Source of the DNA: Desulfovibrio sp.
Lineage (GTDB): Bacteria > Desulfobacterota > Desulfovibrionia > Desulfovibrionales > Desulfovibrionaceae
Direction of reading: 5' to 3'
Length of the DNA stretch: 58,067 nt
Assembly: GCA_031288535.1 (NCBI GenBank)
Contig: JAITRF010000069.1
Span: 1-58,067 of the forward strand
The position numbers and the translations under genes were made by a program. The notes under the pieces are model-generated. The model had not been told where the DNA came from. It did no database searches and worked only from the letters and a program-made list of their open reading frames with translations. Of this stretch, positions 25,053 through 33,329 are shown in pieces. The stretch's first letter is position 1. The number at the start of each line of letters is the position of its first letter.

Positions 25053-25143
25053 ATGGGTCGGGGCTGACGCATCTTATTAACTTTTTTCTCAATTTCGCTA
25101 AAGACGGATTATGGGTCGGAACTGACGCATCTTATTGCGTCAG
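25053..25143. repeat. 26-bp direct repeat pair and hairpin between dprA and xerC
   Basis: ATGGGTCGGGGCTGACGCAT continued to CTTATT (25053-25078) recurs at 25111-25136 with 24 of 26 bases identical, spaced 58 bp start to start. The second copy runs into TGCGTCAG and so forms a perfect 8-bp hairpin (25122-25129 with 25136-25143). It looks like the remains of a mobile-element end or a bidirectional stop signal for the convergent genes. Confidence 0.65.
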
Positions 25144-25148
25144 CCGCG

Positions 25149-26171
25149 TCATGGGTCCGGTTTTTCGGCCGCCCCGGATTTGGGGTGGGCCTTGTCGTAG
25201 ACGGCCAGCAGATGGGCGAGATTGAGATGCGTATAGCGCTGGGTGGTGGTCAGGCGGGCGTGGCCCATGAGTTCCTGCACGCTACGCAAATCCGCCCCTG
25301 CTTCCAGAAGATGCGTGGCAAAGGAATGGCGCAGGGCATGGGGGGACACTGTCTGGGGGAGTCCGGCGCGCCGGCAGAGCCCGGCGATGATGCGCTGGGC
25401 CTCGCGCCGGTTCAGACGCCCGCCCCGCATCCCCACAAAGAGGGCGCGCTCATTTTCCATCGCAAGGATTGGGCGTTTTTCCAGCCAGAGGGCTATAGCT
25501 TCCCTGGCCGTTTCCGTAACCGGAGCCAGACGCTCTTTGCCCCCTTTGCCCCTGATGCGCAAAGTTTCCGGGGAAAACGGGACGCGGTCCGCGTCAAGCG
25601 AAAGCGCTTCGGAAACACGCAGGCCGGAGCCGTATAAGACCTCGGCCAGACACAGGTCCCGCGCCCGCAGGGCCTCATGCCTGTCCGGAGGGAGAGGGGA
25701 GGAAGCGGTTTCCTTTCCCGGCTCCAGGACGGCAAAAGCTTGGTCCACGTTTAAAAATTTGGGATGACGTTTTTCCGTCTTGGGATTGCCGATTCCTTCG
25801 CTGGGCAGGGCCTCGATCAGGCGCATGCGCGCGCAAAAGCGGAAAAAGGAGCGCAGGGCGGAGAGTTTGCGTCCCATGGAAGTCTTGCCGGTCCCCCTGC
25901 GGTGCAGGTCCGCAAGCCAGGCCTGTATGTGGCGGCGGGTGACGTTTTGCGGGGCGGCAAGGGAGAGCCCGCGGCGGGCGAGGTCTTCCTCAAACTGCAT
26001 GACGTCTTGTCCGTATGCCGCGACCGTGGCTATGGAATAGCCCTTTTCCAGTTCAAGATGGGCCAGGAACATCTCCACCGGCTCCGGGGTTCGCCCGGTT
26101 TCGTCGGCGGAAACGGCCCGGATTTTTTCTTTCGGGGGCGTCTTTTGAGGGAATTTGGAAGGGCCGGGCAT
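25149..26171 (-). CDS. xerC: Tyrosine recombinase XerC
   Basis: Partner of XerD in dif recombination, 340 aa. The N-terminal 30 residues are an extra basic tail; the core-binding domain follows (VEMFLAHLELEKGYSIATVA). Catalytic residues are Arg185 (GSGLRVSEAL), Lys209/212 (RGKGGKERLAP), His278 and Arg281 (SPHALRHSFATH), His304 (LMGHARLTTT) and Tyr313 (QRYTHLN). The ending LAVYDKAHPKSG is typical of XerC. It lies 2 bp after the dciA-like gene and probably belongs to the histidine kinase-dciA-xerC transcript. Confidence 0.93.
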   Translation of the reverse strand: MPGPSKFPQKTPPKEKIRAVSADETGRTPEPVEMFLAHLELEKGYSIATVAAYGQDVMQFEEDLARRGLSLAAPQNVTRRHIQAWLADLHRRGTGKTSMGRKLSALRSFFRFCARMRLIEALPSEGIGNPKTEKRHPKFLNVDQAFAVLEPGKETASSPLPPDRHEALRARDLCLAEVLYGSGLRVSEALSLDADRVPFSPETLRIRGKGGKERLAPVTETAREAIALWLEKRPILAMENERALFVGMRGGRLNRREAQRIIAGLCRRAGLPQTVSPHALRHSFATHLLEAGADLRSVQELMGHARLTTTQRYTHLNLAHLLAVYDKAHPKSGAAEKPDP

Positions 26172-26173
26172 GG

Positions 26174-26566
26174 CTACAGGGCGGAAAGGTCGGTCTGATC
26201 CCGGCGCAGCCGCACCTTCAGGTTCAGAAAAAAGGTTTCGTTCATAAAAGCGTTGGAGCGCTCAAGGATATCGTCGCGTTGCAGGGAAAGTTCCTGCAGG
26301 GCCATGGCGTCGTCCACGCCCAGAAGCAGGCTGCGGTCTTTGCTGCCGTAGCCCAGCGGACGCCCGACGCGGGCTATTTCCTCCCCGGCCACCATATCCC
26401 AATGTCTCCACAGTTCCTTGAGTCTGCCCTGCCAGGGTCTGCCAAGGCCCGCAAAGAGGTCGCGCACCGCCTCGGCCGCGGAACGGGTTTGCTCCGCGCG
26501 CAGGGAGGAAGGCCGGGGACGGCGCGGTTTTTCCGCTTCCCGGAGGGGCGCCCGCCCGCCGTTCAC
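26174..26566 (-). CDS. DUF721 / DciA-like protein
   Basis: A 130-aa protein with the DUF721 pattern: [20 protein letters not shown], then [43 protein letters not shown]721 proteins include DciA, which helps load the replicative helicase in bacteria that lack DnaC/DnaI. The N-terminal 35 residues are basic and probably disordered. The start overlaps the end of the histidine kinase gene by 4 bp (ATGA). Confidence 0.78.
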   Translation of the reverse strand: MNGGRAPLREAEKPRRPRPSSLRAEQTRSAAEAVRDLFAGLGRPWQGRLKELWRHWDMVAGEEIARVGRPLGYGSKDRSLLLGVDDAMALQELSLQRDDILERSNAFMNETFFLNLKVRLRRDQTDLSAL

Positions 26567-28524
26567 GGCCGAGTCCCGGTCTGGCGCAGGCCGCGTTGCA
26601 TGGGCGTAAGAATGGCCAGGGCCGCCGCGAAATCGAATCTCCCCATGGCCTCGGCGGCTGTCGCCGCCGCCGCCGCGTTCACCTCGGCAAGGCGCGGCTC
26701 CAGGGTCTTGAAAAGTTTGCCGGCCTCGGCATCGTCGTCCGCCAGAAGGGCCACCAGTTCGTCCAGGCCGCGCGCGAAATCTTCGTCCGGTTTCCCGCTT
26801 TCGCCCGCCGGCCGGGCGGGGGCGAGGTATTTGCGCAAAGTCCTGTAGAGCGCGGCCACGTCTATGGGTTTGGGTATGTGGTCGTTCATGCCGGAGCTGA
26901 GGCAGCGCATGCGTTCCTCTTCGGTGGCGTGGGCCGTCATGGCCACTATGGGCGTTTCGGCAAAGCGGGGATCGGCCCGCAGTCGGGCCGTGGCGGTGAA
27001 ACCGTCCATCTCTGGCATCTGCAAATCCATGAAGATCATGTCAAAGACAAGATCCGGCTGCGCGTTCACGATCTCCAGGGCCTTTCCGCCGTTGTCGGCC
27101 ACCGTCACGGTGATGCCGGCGTCTTGCAGCAGGGCGATGGCGATCTGCTGGTTTACCGGATTGTCTTCCGCCAGGAGGACCTCGCAGTTCGGAAAATAAG
27201 GGGTGGCGTCCTGTTCCGCCTGCGCCGCGTCCGGCCCGGTCGCTGCGGATTCCACGGCGCTGCTCAGGGCCTGGACCATGGCTTTTTCCAGAAGAAAGGA
27301 TATGACCGGTCTCTGCACGATGCCGGCGATCAGCCTGCGCGTGTCCCTGGTCATGGCATAGCTGGCGCTGTCCGTATGTCCGAAGGGGACTATGCAGATT
27401 ACCTGCGGAGAATTTCTCAGACGCATGTCGGTGCGCAGATGCTTTACGTCCCGTCCGTTCTCTTCTTCGGCCAGGGCCAGGGGAAGCACGACCAGCCGGT
27501 ACGGGGAGTGCCCCTCGTCCGCTCCCGCGGCGGCGGCGAAGGCCCGGCTCATGTCTTCCACGGCCAGAATCTCGCAACCCAGGCCGAGCAGCATCCTTTC
27601 AAGGTGCCGTCTTTGCGTTTCGCCCGGTTCCACCAGGATGACGCGCAGGCCGCGCAACGGGCAGTCCACCGCCGTTTCCGCGCCTTCGCCGATTTCCAGA
27701 GGCAGATCGACTATGGCCTGTGTGCCGCATCCCGGCTCGCTTTCCAGGGCCAGGCGCCCGCCGCAAAGCTCCAGCAGTTTTCTGGAAAGCGTGAGACCCA
27801 GACCCGTCCCTCCGTATTTGCGCGTTATGGAGGCTTCAGCCTGAGTGAAGCTCTTGAAGATGTTCTCCATCTGTTCCGGAGATATGCCTATGCCGCTGTC
27901 CTTGACCACAATGCGCAGAAACGCCTTGCCGTCTTCGATTTTATTCAGGGAGCAGTCCAGGCTTAGGCCGCCTTTTTCCGTGAATTTGACGGCGTTGCCG
28001 GCAAGGTTGAGCAGAATCTGCGAAATCCTGTCCGGATCTCCGACAAGCTGAAGCGGCACGTTTCCGTCCAGGCAAAAGATTGCATCCAGGTCTTTCTTTT
28101 CCGCCGCTTCCCCGATGACCCCCGCCATATTTTCAATGAGTTTGTGAAGGTTGAAGGGAACGTCCCGGATTTCAAGATTGCCGGATTCGATCTTCGAAAC
28201 GTCAAGGATATCGTCGACCACCCGCAGAAGTGTCACCCCGGCCGAATGTATCTTGCCGACATAGTCTTCCTGGACGGCTGTCAGCCGGGTTTTTTGCAGG
28301 AGGTAGGCCATGCCGATTATGGCATTCAGGGGCGTGCGTATTTCATGGCTCATGTTGGCTATGAATTCGCTTTTGGCACGGTTCGCGGACTCCAGGATAT
28401 CCAGGGCAGATCGGGAGGCGCTTGTCTCTTCGGACTTTCTTTCATCCTCGGCCGCAAGGGCTTTGCGCGTCCATAAGAAGAGAAACGCGACGAGGATGGC
28501 GAAAAAAATGAAAGCGCTGTACAT
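26563..28524 (-). CDS. Hybrid sensor histidine kinase/response regulator
   Basis: A 653-aa membrane-anchored hybrid kinase. One transmembrane helix (residues 2-19, [14 protein letters not shown]) is followed by a short coiled coil and a HisKA domain with phospho-acceptor His60 ([17 protein letters not shown]). The HATPase domain shows [24 protein letters not shown] and [15 protein letters not shown] degenerate receiver-like domain (about 320-440) precedes a good receiver domain with Asp500 ([12 protein letters not shown]) and Lys (HIPKPID). A C-terminal 80-residue helical end follows that has no HPt histidine. There is no extracytoplasmic sensor domain. The ATG at 28524 has GGAGG; the frame upstream to 28758 only reads a repeat. 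Confidence 0.9.
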   Translation of the reverse strand: MYSAFIFFAILVAFLFLWTRKALAAEDERKSEETSASRSALDILESANRAKSEFIANMSHEIRTPLNAIIGMAYLLQKTRLTAVQEDYVGKIHSAGVTLLRVVDDILDVSKIESGNLEIRDVPFNLHKLIENMAGVIGEAAEKKDLDAIFCLDGNVPLQLVGDPDRISQILLNLAGNAVKFTEKGGLSLDCSLNKIEDGKAFLRIVVKDSGIGISPEQMENIFKSFTQAEASITRKYGGTGLGLTLSRKLLELCGGRLALESEPGCGTQAIVDLPLEIGEGAETAVDCPLRGLRVILVEPGETQRRHLERMLLGLGCEILAVEDMSRAFAAAAGADEGHSPYRLVVLPLALAEEENGRDVKHLRTDMRLRNSPQVICIVPFGHTDSASYAMTRDTRRLIAGIVQRPVISFLLEKAMVQALSSAVESAATGPDAAQAEQDATPYFPNCEVLLAEDNPVNQQIAIALLQDAGITVTVADNGGKALEIVNAQPDLVFDMIFMDLQMPEMDGFTATARLRADPRFAETPIVAMTAHATEEERMRCLSSGMNDHIPKPIDVAALYRTLRKYLAPARPAGESGKPDEDFARGLDELVALLADDDAEAGKLFKTLEPRLAEVNAAAAATAAEAMGRFDFAAALAILTPMQRGLRQTGTRP

Positions 28525-28588
28525 CAGTAATTTTCCTCCGGACGTTTTACGCTTGATGCCAGGTTGCGACCGACAGGGGCAAACCGGT

Positions 28589-28696
28589 ATCGGCTGCGGG
28601 CAAAGCCTGCAACCGGCCGCGAAGGCGGCATCGGCTGCCGCCGTAATGCGCCGAGGCGGGCGTGCCTTTCCGCATTCAAACCCGTTTGAATGCGGC
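28589..28696. repeat. Dispersed intergenic element D, copy 1
   Basis: ATCGGCTGCGGGCAAAGCCT ... CGGCTGCCGCCGTAATGCGC ... CCTTTCCGCATTCAAACCCG, ending in a CCGCATTCAAA/TTTGAATGCGG palindrome. An inverted copy lies at 30152-30263, on the other side of the CAP-domain gene, and a partial direct copy at 13616-13672. Confidence 0.75.
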
Positions 28697-28767
28697 CTGG
28701 TTATGAGACGCTTTGCTAATTCTCCTCTTGCCGGGCTTGCCTGTGCCCAAGCGCGCAAACGCCCGGG

Positions 28768-30039
28768 TCAGGGCACGGGCGCCGCAAGCGTCAACACCCA
28801 GTTGCGTCCTGCGGGGTCGTGTCCTATGCCGGCTTCAAAATATTCCGCTCCCATGAGATTGACGCAGCGGCTTTCGGCGTTCAGCCAGCCGCGCAGCACG
28901 GCTTCTTCCCCTCCTTCCATGCGCGCCAGGTTTTCAGCGATAAAAGCCCAGGTGTACCCGGCCTCTGTCAGGCGTCCGCCGACGGTGATTCCCTCCGGTG
29001 AGACGCTGGAGAAATAGCGCCGCGCCGTCATGTCCCGGGCATGACGCAGGGCTGCGTCCATCAGAATGGGATTGGCCTGCAGGGCGTGGGTCGGAGGCAT
29101 GCGCGTGCCCCCGCACATTCGGCCTTTGGCGCGCTCGGCATTGATCAGGTCCAGCAGGAGAGTCCCGCTTCCGGCCCCCACGATGGGGTCCGTGAGACCT
29201 CCGGCGGAACCCGTGGGAGCTTCGGTCCCATAGGGGAGTGCCTGATAAGACGAAGGATCGCCGGTTTCGCCGCCGCTTCCGTCGGACGGCTGTTGCGGCG
29301 ATTCAAGCCCCGAGCCGGGGTCGGGGGAGCGTCTGGGGGCGATATATACGAGCGGAGCGGTTGAACCGGGGGGACGGGTGTCTTCAAGGGGCACAACCCC
29401 TGGGCGCGGACCCTGGCGTTCTTCCCGTGGCGGCTGCGGTACCCCGAAGGGTCCCGGGCCGGTCGGGGGGACAAAGGGCTGGTCCTGCCCGGAGAGCGCG
29501 CCTTCCGGGGAAGACGGGGCAGGCTCCTGCAAAAGCGGGGATCGAGCGGGATCGGCCGGCAGACTTTGCAAAGGCGCAGCCGGAGGGAGCGGCGCACTGG
29601 AAGCGGGGAAAGGCGCGGCTTGCGGCAGGGTTTCACCAAGCTCTCCTGACGCGGCGGGGTTTTGCGGAAGAGCCTGCATCCCCGGCGGATCATAAAACCG
29701 CACGGGCCCGACCGGACGGCCGAGCGCATCTGTTTCCACTTCTCCGATTGGGCGCGACGGCGCCGGTTCCCTGGGCTCCGTGCCGGGCTTGACCGTCGTC
29801 GGCCCATAGGCATCGTAGGTCAAAACCCTGTTTTTCTCCGCATCCTGCCGCGTTTTTTTGCCGGGTTTCCCCGGATCGCGTCCCGCCTGCGCGACCAGGA
29901 TCTCCCCGCCCTGGGTCTGTTCGTAAAAGGGTTGGGATTTTTGCATGTCGGTCCGGCCGGCACTTGTCGCGCCGGTGGGCGAAAGGGCGGCTGCGAGCAA
30001 CACGGCCGGAAAAAGGAGAGCGAATTTTGTCAAAGGCAT
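28768..30039 (-). CDS. Exported CAP/SCP-domain protein with proline-rich region
   Basis: A 423-aa secreted or periplasmic protein. A signal peptide (MPLTKFALLFPAVLLAAALS) is followed by a long Pro/Gly/Ser-rich segment to about residue 285, then a CAP (cysteine-rich secretory/YkwD-like) domain: LLDLINAERAKGRMCGG, LMDAALRHARDMTARRYFSS, YTWAFIAENLARMEGGEEAV, WLNAESRCVNLMG and the final AGIGHDPAGRNWVLTLA. The His of HARDM and the Glu of IAENLA are the usual CAP tetrad positions. The bacterial CAP role is not settled. Start ATG at 30039 chosen for the signal peptide. Copies of element D flank the gene in inverted orientation. Confidence 0.85.
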   Translation of the reverse strand: MPLTKFALLFPAVLLAAALSPTGATSAGRTDMQKSQPFYEQTQGGEILVAQAGRDPGKPGKKTRQDAEKNRVLTYDAYGPTTVKPGTEPREPAPSRPIGEVETDALGRPVGPVRFYDPPGMQALPQNPAASGELGETLPQAAPFPASSAPLPPAAPLQSLPADPARSPLLQEPAPSSPEGALSGQDQPFVPPTGPGPFGVPQPPREERQGPRPGVVPLEDTRPPGSTAPLVYIAPRRSPDPGSGLESPQQPSDGSGGETGDPSSYQALPYGTEAPTGSAGGLTDPIVGAGSGTLLLDLINAERAKGRMCGGTRMPPTHALQANPILMDAALRHARDMTARRYFSSVSPEGITVGGRLTEAGYTWAFIAENLARMEGGEEAVLRGWLNAESRCVNLMGAEYFEAGIGHDPAGRNWVLTLAAPVP

Positions 30040-30376
30040 TATGACATCCTGTATATGCGGATGCGCCACGCAAATGGGCTTTCTTGACGCCATGTCCGCA
30101 AGGGATTATAGCTCTTCTGCCCGCTCAAGACAAGGAGACGCTTCATGGCAAGCCGCATTCGGGTGGGCTTGAATGCGGAAAGGCGCGCCCGCTCCGGCGT
30201 TTTGCGGCGGCAGCCGATGTCGCCCGCGCCTTCGCGGCGGACTGCGGGCTTTGCCTGCAATCGACGCCAATTTGCTCCCTGTTGGCCGCAACTTGGCGTC
30301 GTACCGGCCCAAAGCGTTTTCAGAATGAAAGACTTTGTAAACTGTATCACAACCACCTTTTTCCACACAAGTGCGC
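30040..30376. other. Intergenic region with element D copy 2
   Basis: Lies between the divergent CAP-protein gene and the TPR-like gene. 30152-30263 (GCCGCATTCGGGTGGGCTTG ... CTTTGCCTGCAATCGA) is the inverted partner of 28589-28696. It runs into another hairpin (GACGCCAA 30263-30270 with TTGGCGTC 30293-30300). No promoter is convincing. Confidence 0.6.
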
Positions 30377-31135
30377 ATGCGCAATATTCGATTTCGGGTT
30401 TTCCTGATTGCGGTCGTTTGCTTTTCCGCTCTCGCCGCGGTTCTGGCGACGCGTTTTTTCTCTTGCGGGACGGTGGTTTCCTCGCAGGCGCGGGATCGCT
30501 ATTATCGTTCCGTCTATATCCTGCAAAGCCTGACCGAGGTGGCGTCCGGGGAAAAAGCGGCCATTCCCTCCGGAATTGTCTATTCCGACGAGACGGAAAG
30601 CCTGCTGCATCATCCGGACAAAATACTGGTGCTGGGCAGGATCGCGGAAGATCTGGCCTCATTGCGCGCCGAGTTTCCCGAAGCCTGGCTTTTTGAGGCT
30701 TACGCGCGGATGGCCTTGGGCGAACGCGCCGAAGCCGCTCGCCTGCTTGCGCGCTACGTTGCGGAAAACGAATATCGTCCCGCCCATTATGCCCTGCTTT
30801 GCGAAAATCTTGCGGAAAGCGGGGATTATGTGTCTTTGCTGGTTTTCAGCCGGGAATGGAAGGAAAAGGACCCGGCCTGCAACCGGGACAGGTCCCGCCA
30901 TGTACTCGCCGCGTTTTACAACAGCGGGCGCTTTGACGAGGCCCTGGAAGCGGCGCGGGAGGAAGGCGCCTGCCTGGGCTGGGAGGCGGAGGTCTATGCG
31001 GCCAAAGCCTTTCTGGGACAGGGTGACGAAGATCATGCCAGACAGGTGTTGCTTCGGGCCGAGAACCGCTTTGCGGAAAACGCGGCCCAGATCCGGCGGC
31101 TTTGGGAACTGTTGCGAGGCAAAAGCATCCTTTGA
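30377..31135 (+). CDS. Membrane-anchored TPR-like protein of unknown function
   Basis: A 252-aa protein with one N-terminal transmembrane helix (RVFLIAVVCFSALAAVLATR) and a periplasmic helical part with TPR-like pairs (LFEAYARMALGERAEAARLL, HYALLCENLAESGDYVSLLV, VLAAFYNSGRFDEALEAARE, YAAKAFLGQGDEDHARQVLL). I recognise no named family. The start is either ATG at 30377 or GTG at 30371; neither has a clear ribosome-binding site. No operon partner. Confidence 0.7.
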   Translation: MRNIRFRVFLIAVVCFSALAAVLATRFFSCGTVVSSQARDRYYRSVYILQSLTEVASGEKAAIPSGIVYSDETESLLHHPDKILVLGRIAEDLASLRAEFPEAWLFEAYARMALGERAEAARLLARYVAENEYRPAHYALLCENLAESGDYVSLLVFSREWKEKDPACNRDRSRHVLAAFYNSGRFDEALEAAREEGACLGWEAEVYAAKAFLGQGDEDHARQVLLRAENRFAENAAQIRRLWELLRGKSIL

Positions 31136-31159
31136 CGCCAATTCACACTCAAGCGGGAT

Positions 31160-31353
31160 TAAAGCTGTTTGACATTGAAAATGTATAACCCGCTCTAACG
31201 CACTTAACTTTGAGATTATACACGGTTTATAGAGGTTCCCTTCAGGCCGCGTCCGCTCCGGCGCTTTAACCGCGCAAATAGATTGCGCTTGCGCCTTCGC
31301 GGCGGGCGTCCGCTCGCGCGGCCTCCAGAGCAATTTCAAAGTGAAATTGCTCC
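31160..31353. repeat. Intergenic palindrome plus element B, copy 2 (inverted)
   Basis: 31160-31197 holds AAGCTGTTTGACATTGAAAA ... CCCGCTCTAA, an imperfect TAGAGC-type palindrome like 39230-39265 and 55242-55273. 31196-31353 is the inverted copy of element B (see 18048-18186) with a perfect palindrome GAGCAATTTCA/TGAAATTGCTC at its end and an extra GGTTTATAGAGGTTCCC, a motif also found as the arms of the dyad at 32936-33076. Confidence 0.75.
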
Positions 31354-31432
31354 AATGGCGTAAAAAACGTTCACGCCGGCTTGCAACAACGCGTCCGGCG
31401 GGCGGCTTGCCGCCGGAGTTGGGGATACTGAT

Positions 31433-31993
31433 ATGGGTGCACGGAAAAAAACAAAGAGCGTCGTTGCCGGTAGCAAACCGGCTGTCTCTCCCGGACAGTA
31501 CGGCGGAAGTACGCCGCCTGCATCCGTCGCCGGCAGCGATGCTTCCACCTGCGTTGAGCCGTTTGAAACCCTGGAAGGCAACGGTAAAACACTGGCCTTG
31601 ATCCTTCGGAGCTGCTATTCGAAAGACGGCATCGCCTTTTTTACTCCGGAGACATTTTCCCAACAATTGGGCTACATGCGGCACCCCGGGGGATACAGGA
31701 TCGCGCCCCATGATCATAACCCCCTGCCGCGCACTATCGAATGGACGCAGGAAGTCCTGTTCATCAAAAGCGGCAAGGTCAGGCTTGATATCTACGCGCC
31801 TGAAAGCCGGGATTACCTGGAAAGCCGTATCCTGCATCCCGGTGACCTGGTGCTCCTGGCCCATGGCGGGCATGGGCTGGTCATGCTTGAACAGTCGGAG
31901 ATCATTGAAGTCAAACAGGGACCCTATGCGGGAGAGGCGGATAAGACCCGCTTCATTCCGGTGGATGACAGTCGCATATCCTGCAAGGGGTAG
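31433..31993 (+). CDS. Cupin-fold protein of the sugar/LPS cluster type
   Basis: A 186-aa protein. After a 40-residue basic, low-complexity N-terminus, residues 45-186 form a cupin: RHPGGYRIAPHDHNPLPRTI (metal-type His residues), TQEVLFIKSGKVRLDIYAPE, LHPGDLVLLAHGGHGLVML and IIEVKQGPYAGEADKTRFI. Proteins of this pattern are often encoded among glycan biosynthesis genes, but none lies next to it here. The enzymatic role is unknown. The first 40 residues may be a wrong extension, although no better start is obvious. Confidence 0.7.
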   Translation: MGARKKTKSVVAGSKPAVSPGQYGGSTPPASVAGSDASTCVEPFETLEGNGKTLALILRSCYSKDGIAFFTPETFSQQLGYMRHPGGYRIAPHDHNPLPRTIEWTQEVLFIKSGKVRLDIYAPESRDYLESRILHPGDLVLLAHGGHGLVMLEQSEIIEVKQGPYAGEADKTRFIPVDDSRISCKG

Positions 31994-32048
31994 CCGATGG
32001 CAAAAAATGCCGCATCCTGCGTCTTCACTGTCCCAGGCTTATCCAGGG

Positions 32049-32918
32049 TCATTGATTTCCGTATGTTTTTTCAAATCCGCATGCATCCCGCTCCGGGGCG
32101 GACAGTTCTCCGCCTTTGCCCGGCAGCCCCCAATCAGCAAGCCTGGCGCTGATAAATTCGCAGACTTGGGCCTGTTCGCGCTTGCCGTTGCCGGACACGC
32201 GCAAAGCCTCGCCGAAGCGGATACTTACTCTTATTTCCGTGCATAATCCACCGTAATCCTTGATATATTTTCCATTGCGCCAGGCATCGGTGCGCAAGGC
32301 CACGGGCAGCAGAGGCACATCCGCGCGTCTGGCCAGTTTCACGGCGATGCTGTTGAAGACAGCGGGATCGAAGACCGGCGTGCGCGTGCTCTGAGGGAAG
32401 ACGATGAGCGAAATGCCCTTGCCGAGGCGCTCGATTCCCTCTTCTAAAACAGTGGCGAAATCCTCGCGCGGATTTTTGCGTCGCACCACGATCGGGTCCC
32501 GGCTTTGCAGCACCGGGCCAAACCAGGGATAGCGGAGCAGGCTGTCCTTGACCACGAATGTCACCGTCTTGCGCGGATTGATGAGCGAGGGCAGCACAAA
32601 GGTTTCCAGGGTGCTCATGTGGTTTCCCACAAAGACGCAGGGTCCTTCCACCCTGTCGATGTGCCCCATGCCGCAAAAACGCAGGCGCACCCCGCAGCGC
32701 TCCAGGGCGCGCACCGTGGCCGTGCTCCCGGCCACCCACTCTTTCCCCCCGTAGAGTCCGGACCTGGCCAGGTGTCCGTCATGGCGCACAATATCCGCCA
32801 CGTTCAGGGCAAAGAAAAAGGAGGGCAGGAAACGTTCAAACCCGGCCGCTCCTTCCGGAGTCTCATAGGAATCGCCTGGAAAGGGAAAAAGATTCACTGC
32901 TGTCCTCTTCAATGCCAT
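32049..32918 (-). CDS. PlsC-like 1-acylglycerol-3-phosphate acyltransferase with variant motifs
   Basis: A 289-aa lysophospholipid acyltransferase family protein. Block I, normally NHxSxxD, is NHMSTLETF, so the catalytic Asp of HX4D is a Glu. Block III, normally FPEGTRS, is FPQSTRTPVF. The other blocks are visible (VVKDSLLRYPWFGPV, RADVPLLPVALRTDAW). No clear transmembrane helix is seen. The variant may mark a distinct subfamily with another acceptor rather than a dead enzyme, since the surrounding core is well kept. Stand-alone gene. Confidence 0.8.
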   Translation of the reverse strand: MALKRTAVNLFPFPGDSYETPEGAAGFERFLPSFFFALNVADIVRHDGHLARSGLYGGKEWVAGSTATVRALERCGVRLRFCGMGHIDRVEGPCVFVGNHMSTLETFVLPSLINPRKTVTFVVKDSLLRYPWFGPVLQSRDPIVVRRKNPREDFATVLEEGIERLGKGISLIVFPQSTRTPVFDPAVFNSIAVKLARRADVPLLPVALRTDAWRNGKYIKDYGGLCTEIRVSIRFGEALRVSGNGKREQAQVCEFISARLADWGLPGKGGELSAPERDACGFEKTYGNQ

Positions 32919-33201
32919 GCAAGCACTGATTTATGGGAACCTCTACAAACCAGGATTTTTGTTTCCCGGCAAGGAAGGCGAATTTCGACAAGGGGGAGTA
33001 TATTCAACATATTCGACCCGTTGGCGAAAGGATCCTGACGCCGCCAGGGGCAAAAAGACGGTTTATAGAAGTTCCCTTATGGAAGCGCCGTTTTTTTGCG
33101 AGGGCTTTGCCCTGCGCTCCCGATAAATGTTTCAAGAAGTTCCGTCGAGGGGTCCAGTGGGAAATCATTATCGCTCTAATCAACACTCCGTTAACACGCT
33201 C
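32919..33201. other. Intergenic region with an inverted-repeat element
   Basis: No gene. GGGAACCTCTACAAACC (32936-32952) and GGTTTATAGAAGTTCCC (33060-33076) are inverted copies (15 of 17 pairs) that bound a 141-bp segment, which looks like a small non-coding mobile element. A third copy of the arm occurs at 31225-31241. 33159-33175 repeats 13511-13527 exactly. The MITE at 33202 follows. Confidence 0.6.
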
Positions 33202-33329
33202 TGGGAGCCTGCAGGATTTTGAACATAACATATTTAATTTATTAATGCGCATACATTTATCGCATTCGTAATACTCAAAAATATCAATATGTTATCTCGA
33301 CACGGGCGTCTCTCTCCGACAGACTCCTA
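33202..33329. mobile_element. MITE-like element, copy 1 (at the rarA stop)
   Basis: 128 bp, closely similar to 55579-55707. Ends are TGGGAGCCTGCAGG and CCGACAGACTCCTA (imperfect terminal inverted repeats; the sister copy has TAGGAGCCTGTCGG). The interior shares TTTATTAATGCGCAT and ACTCAAAAATATCAATATGT with the other copy and is AT-rich, unlike its surroundings. It encodes nothing. Its last three bases (CTA) are the stop codon TAG of rarA on the minus strand. Confidence 0.85.

Noticed and set aside
28525..28758. N-terminal extension of the histidine kinase by 78 codons
   Set aside because: It translates element D; the ATG at 28524 has GGAGG and starts the transmembrane helix.
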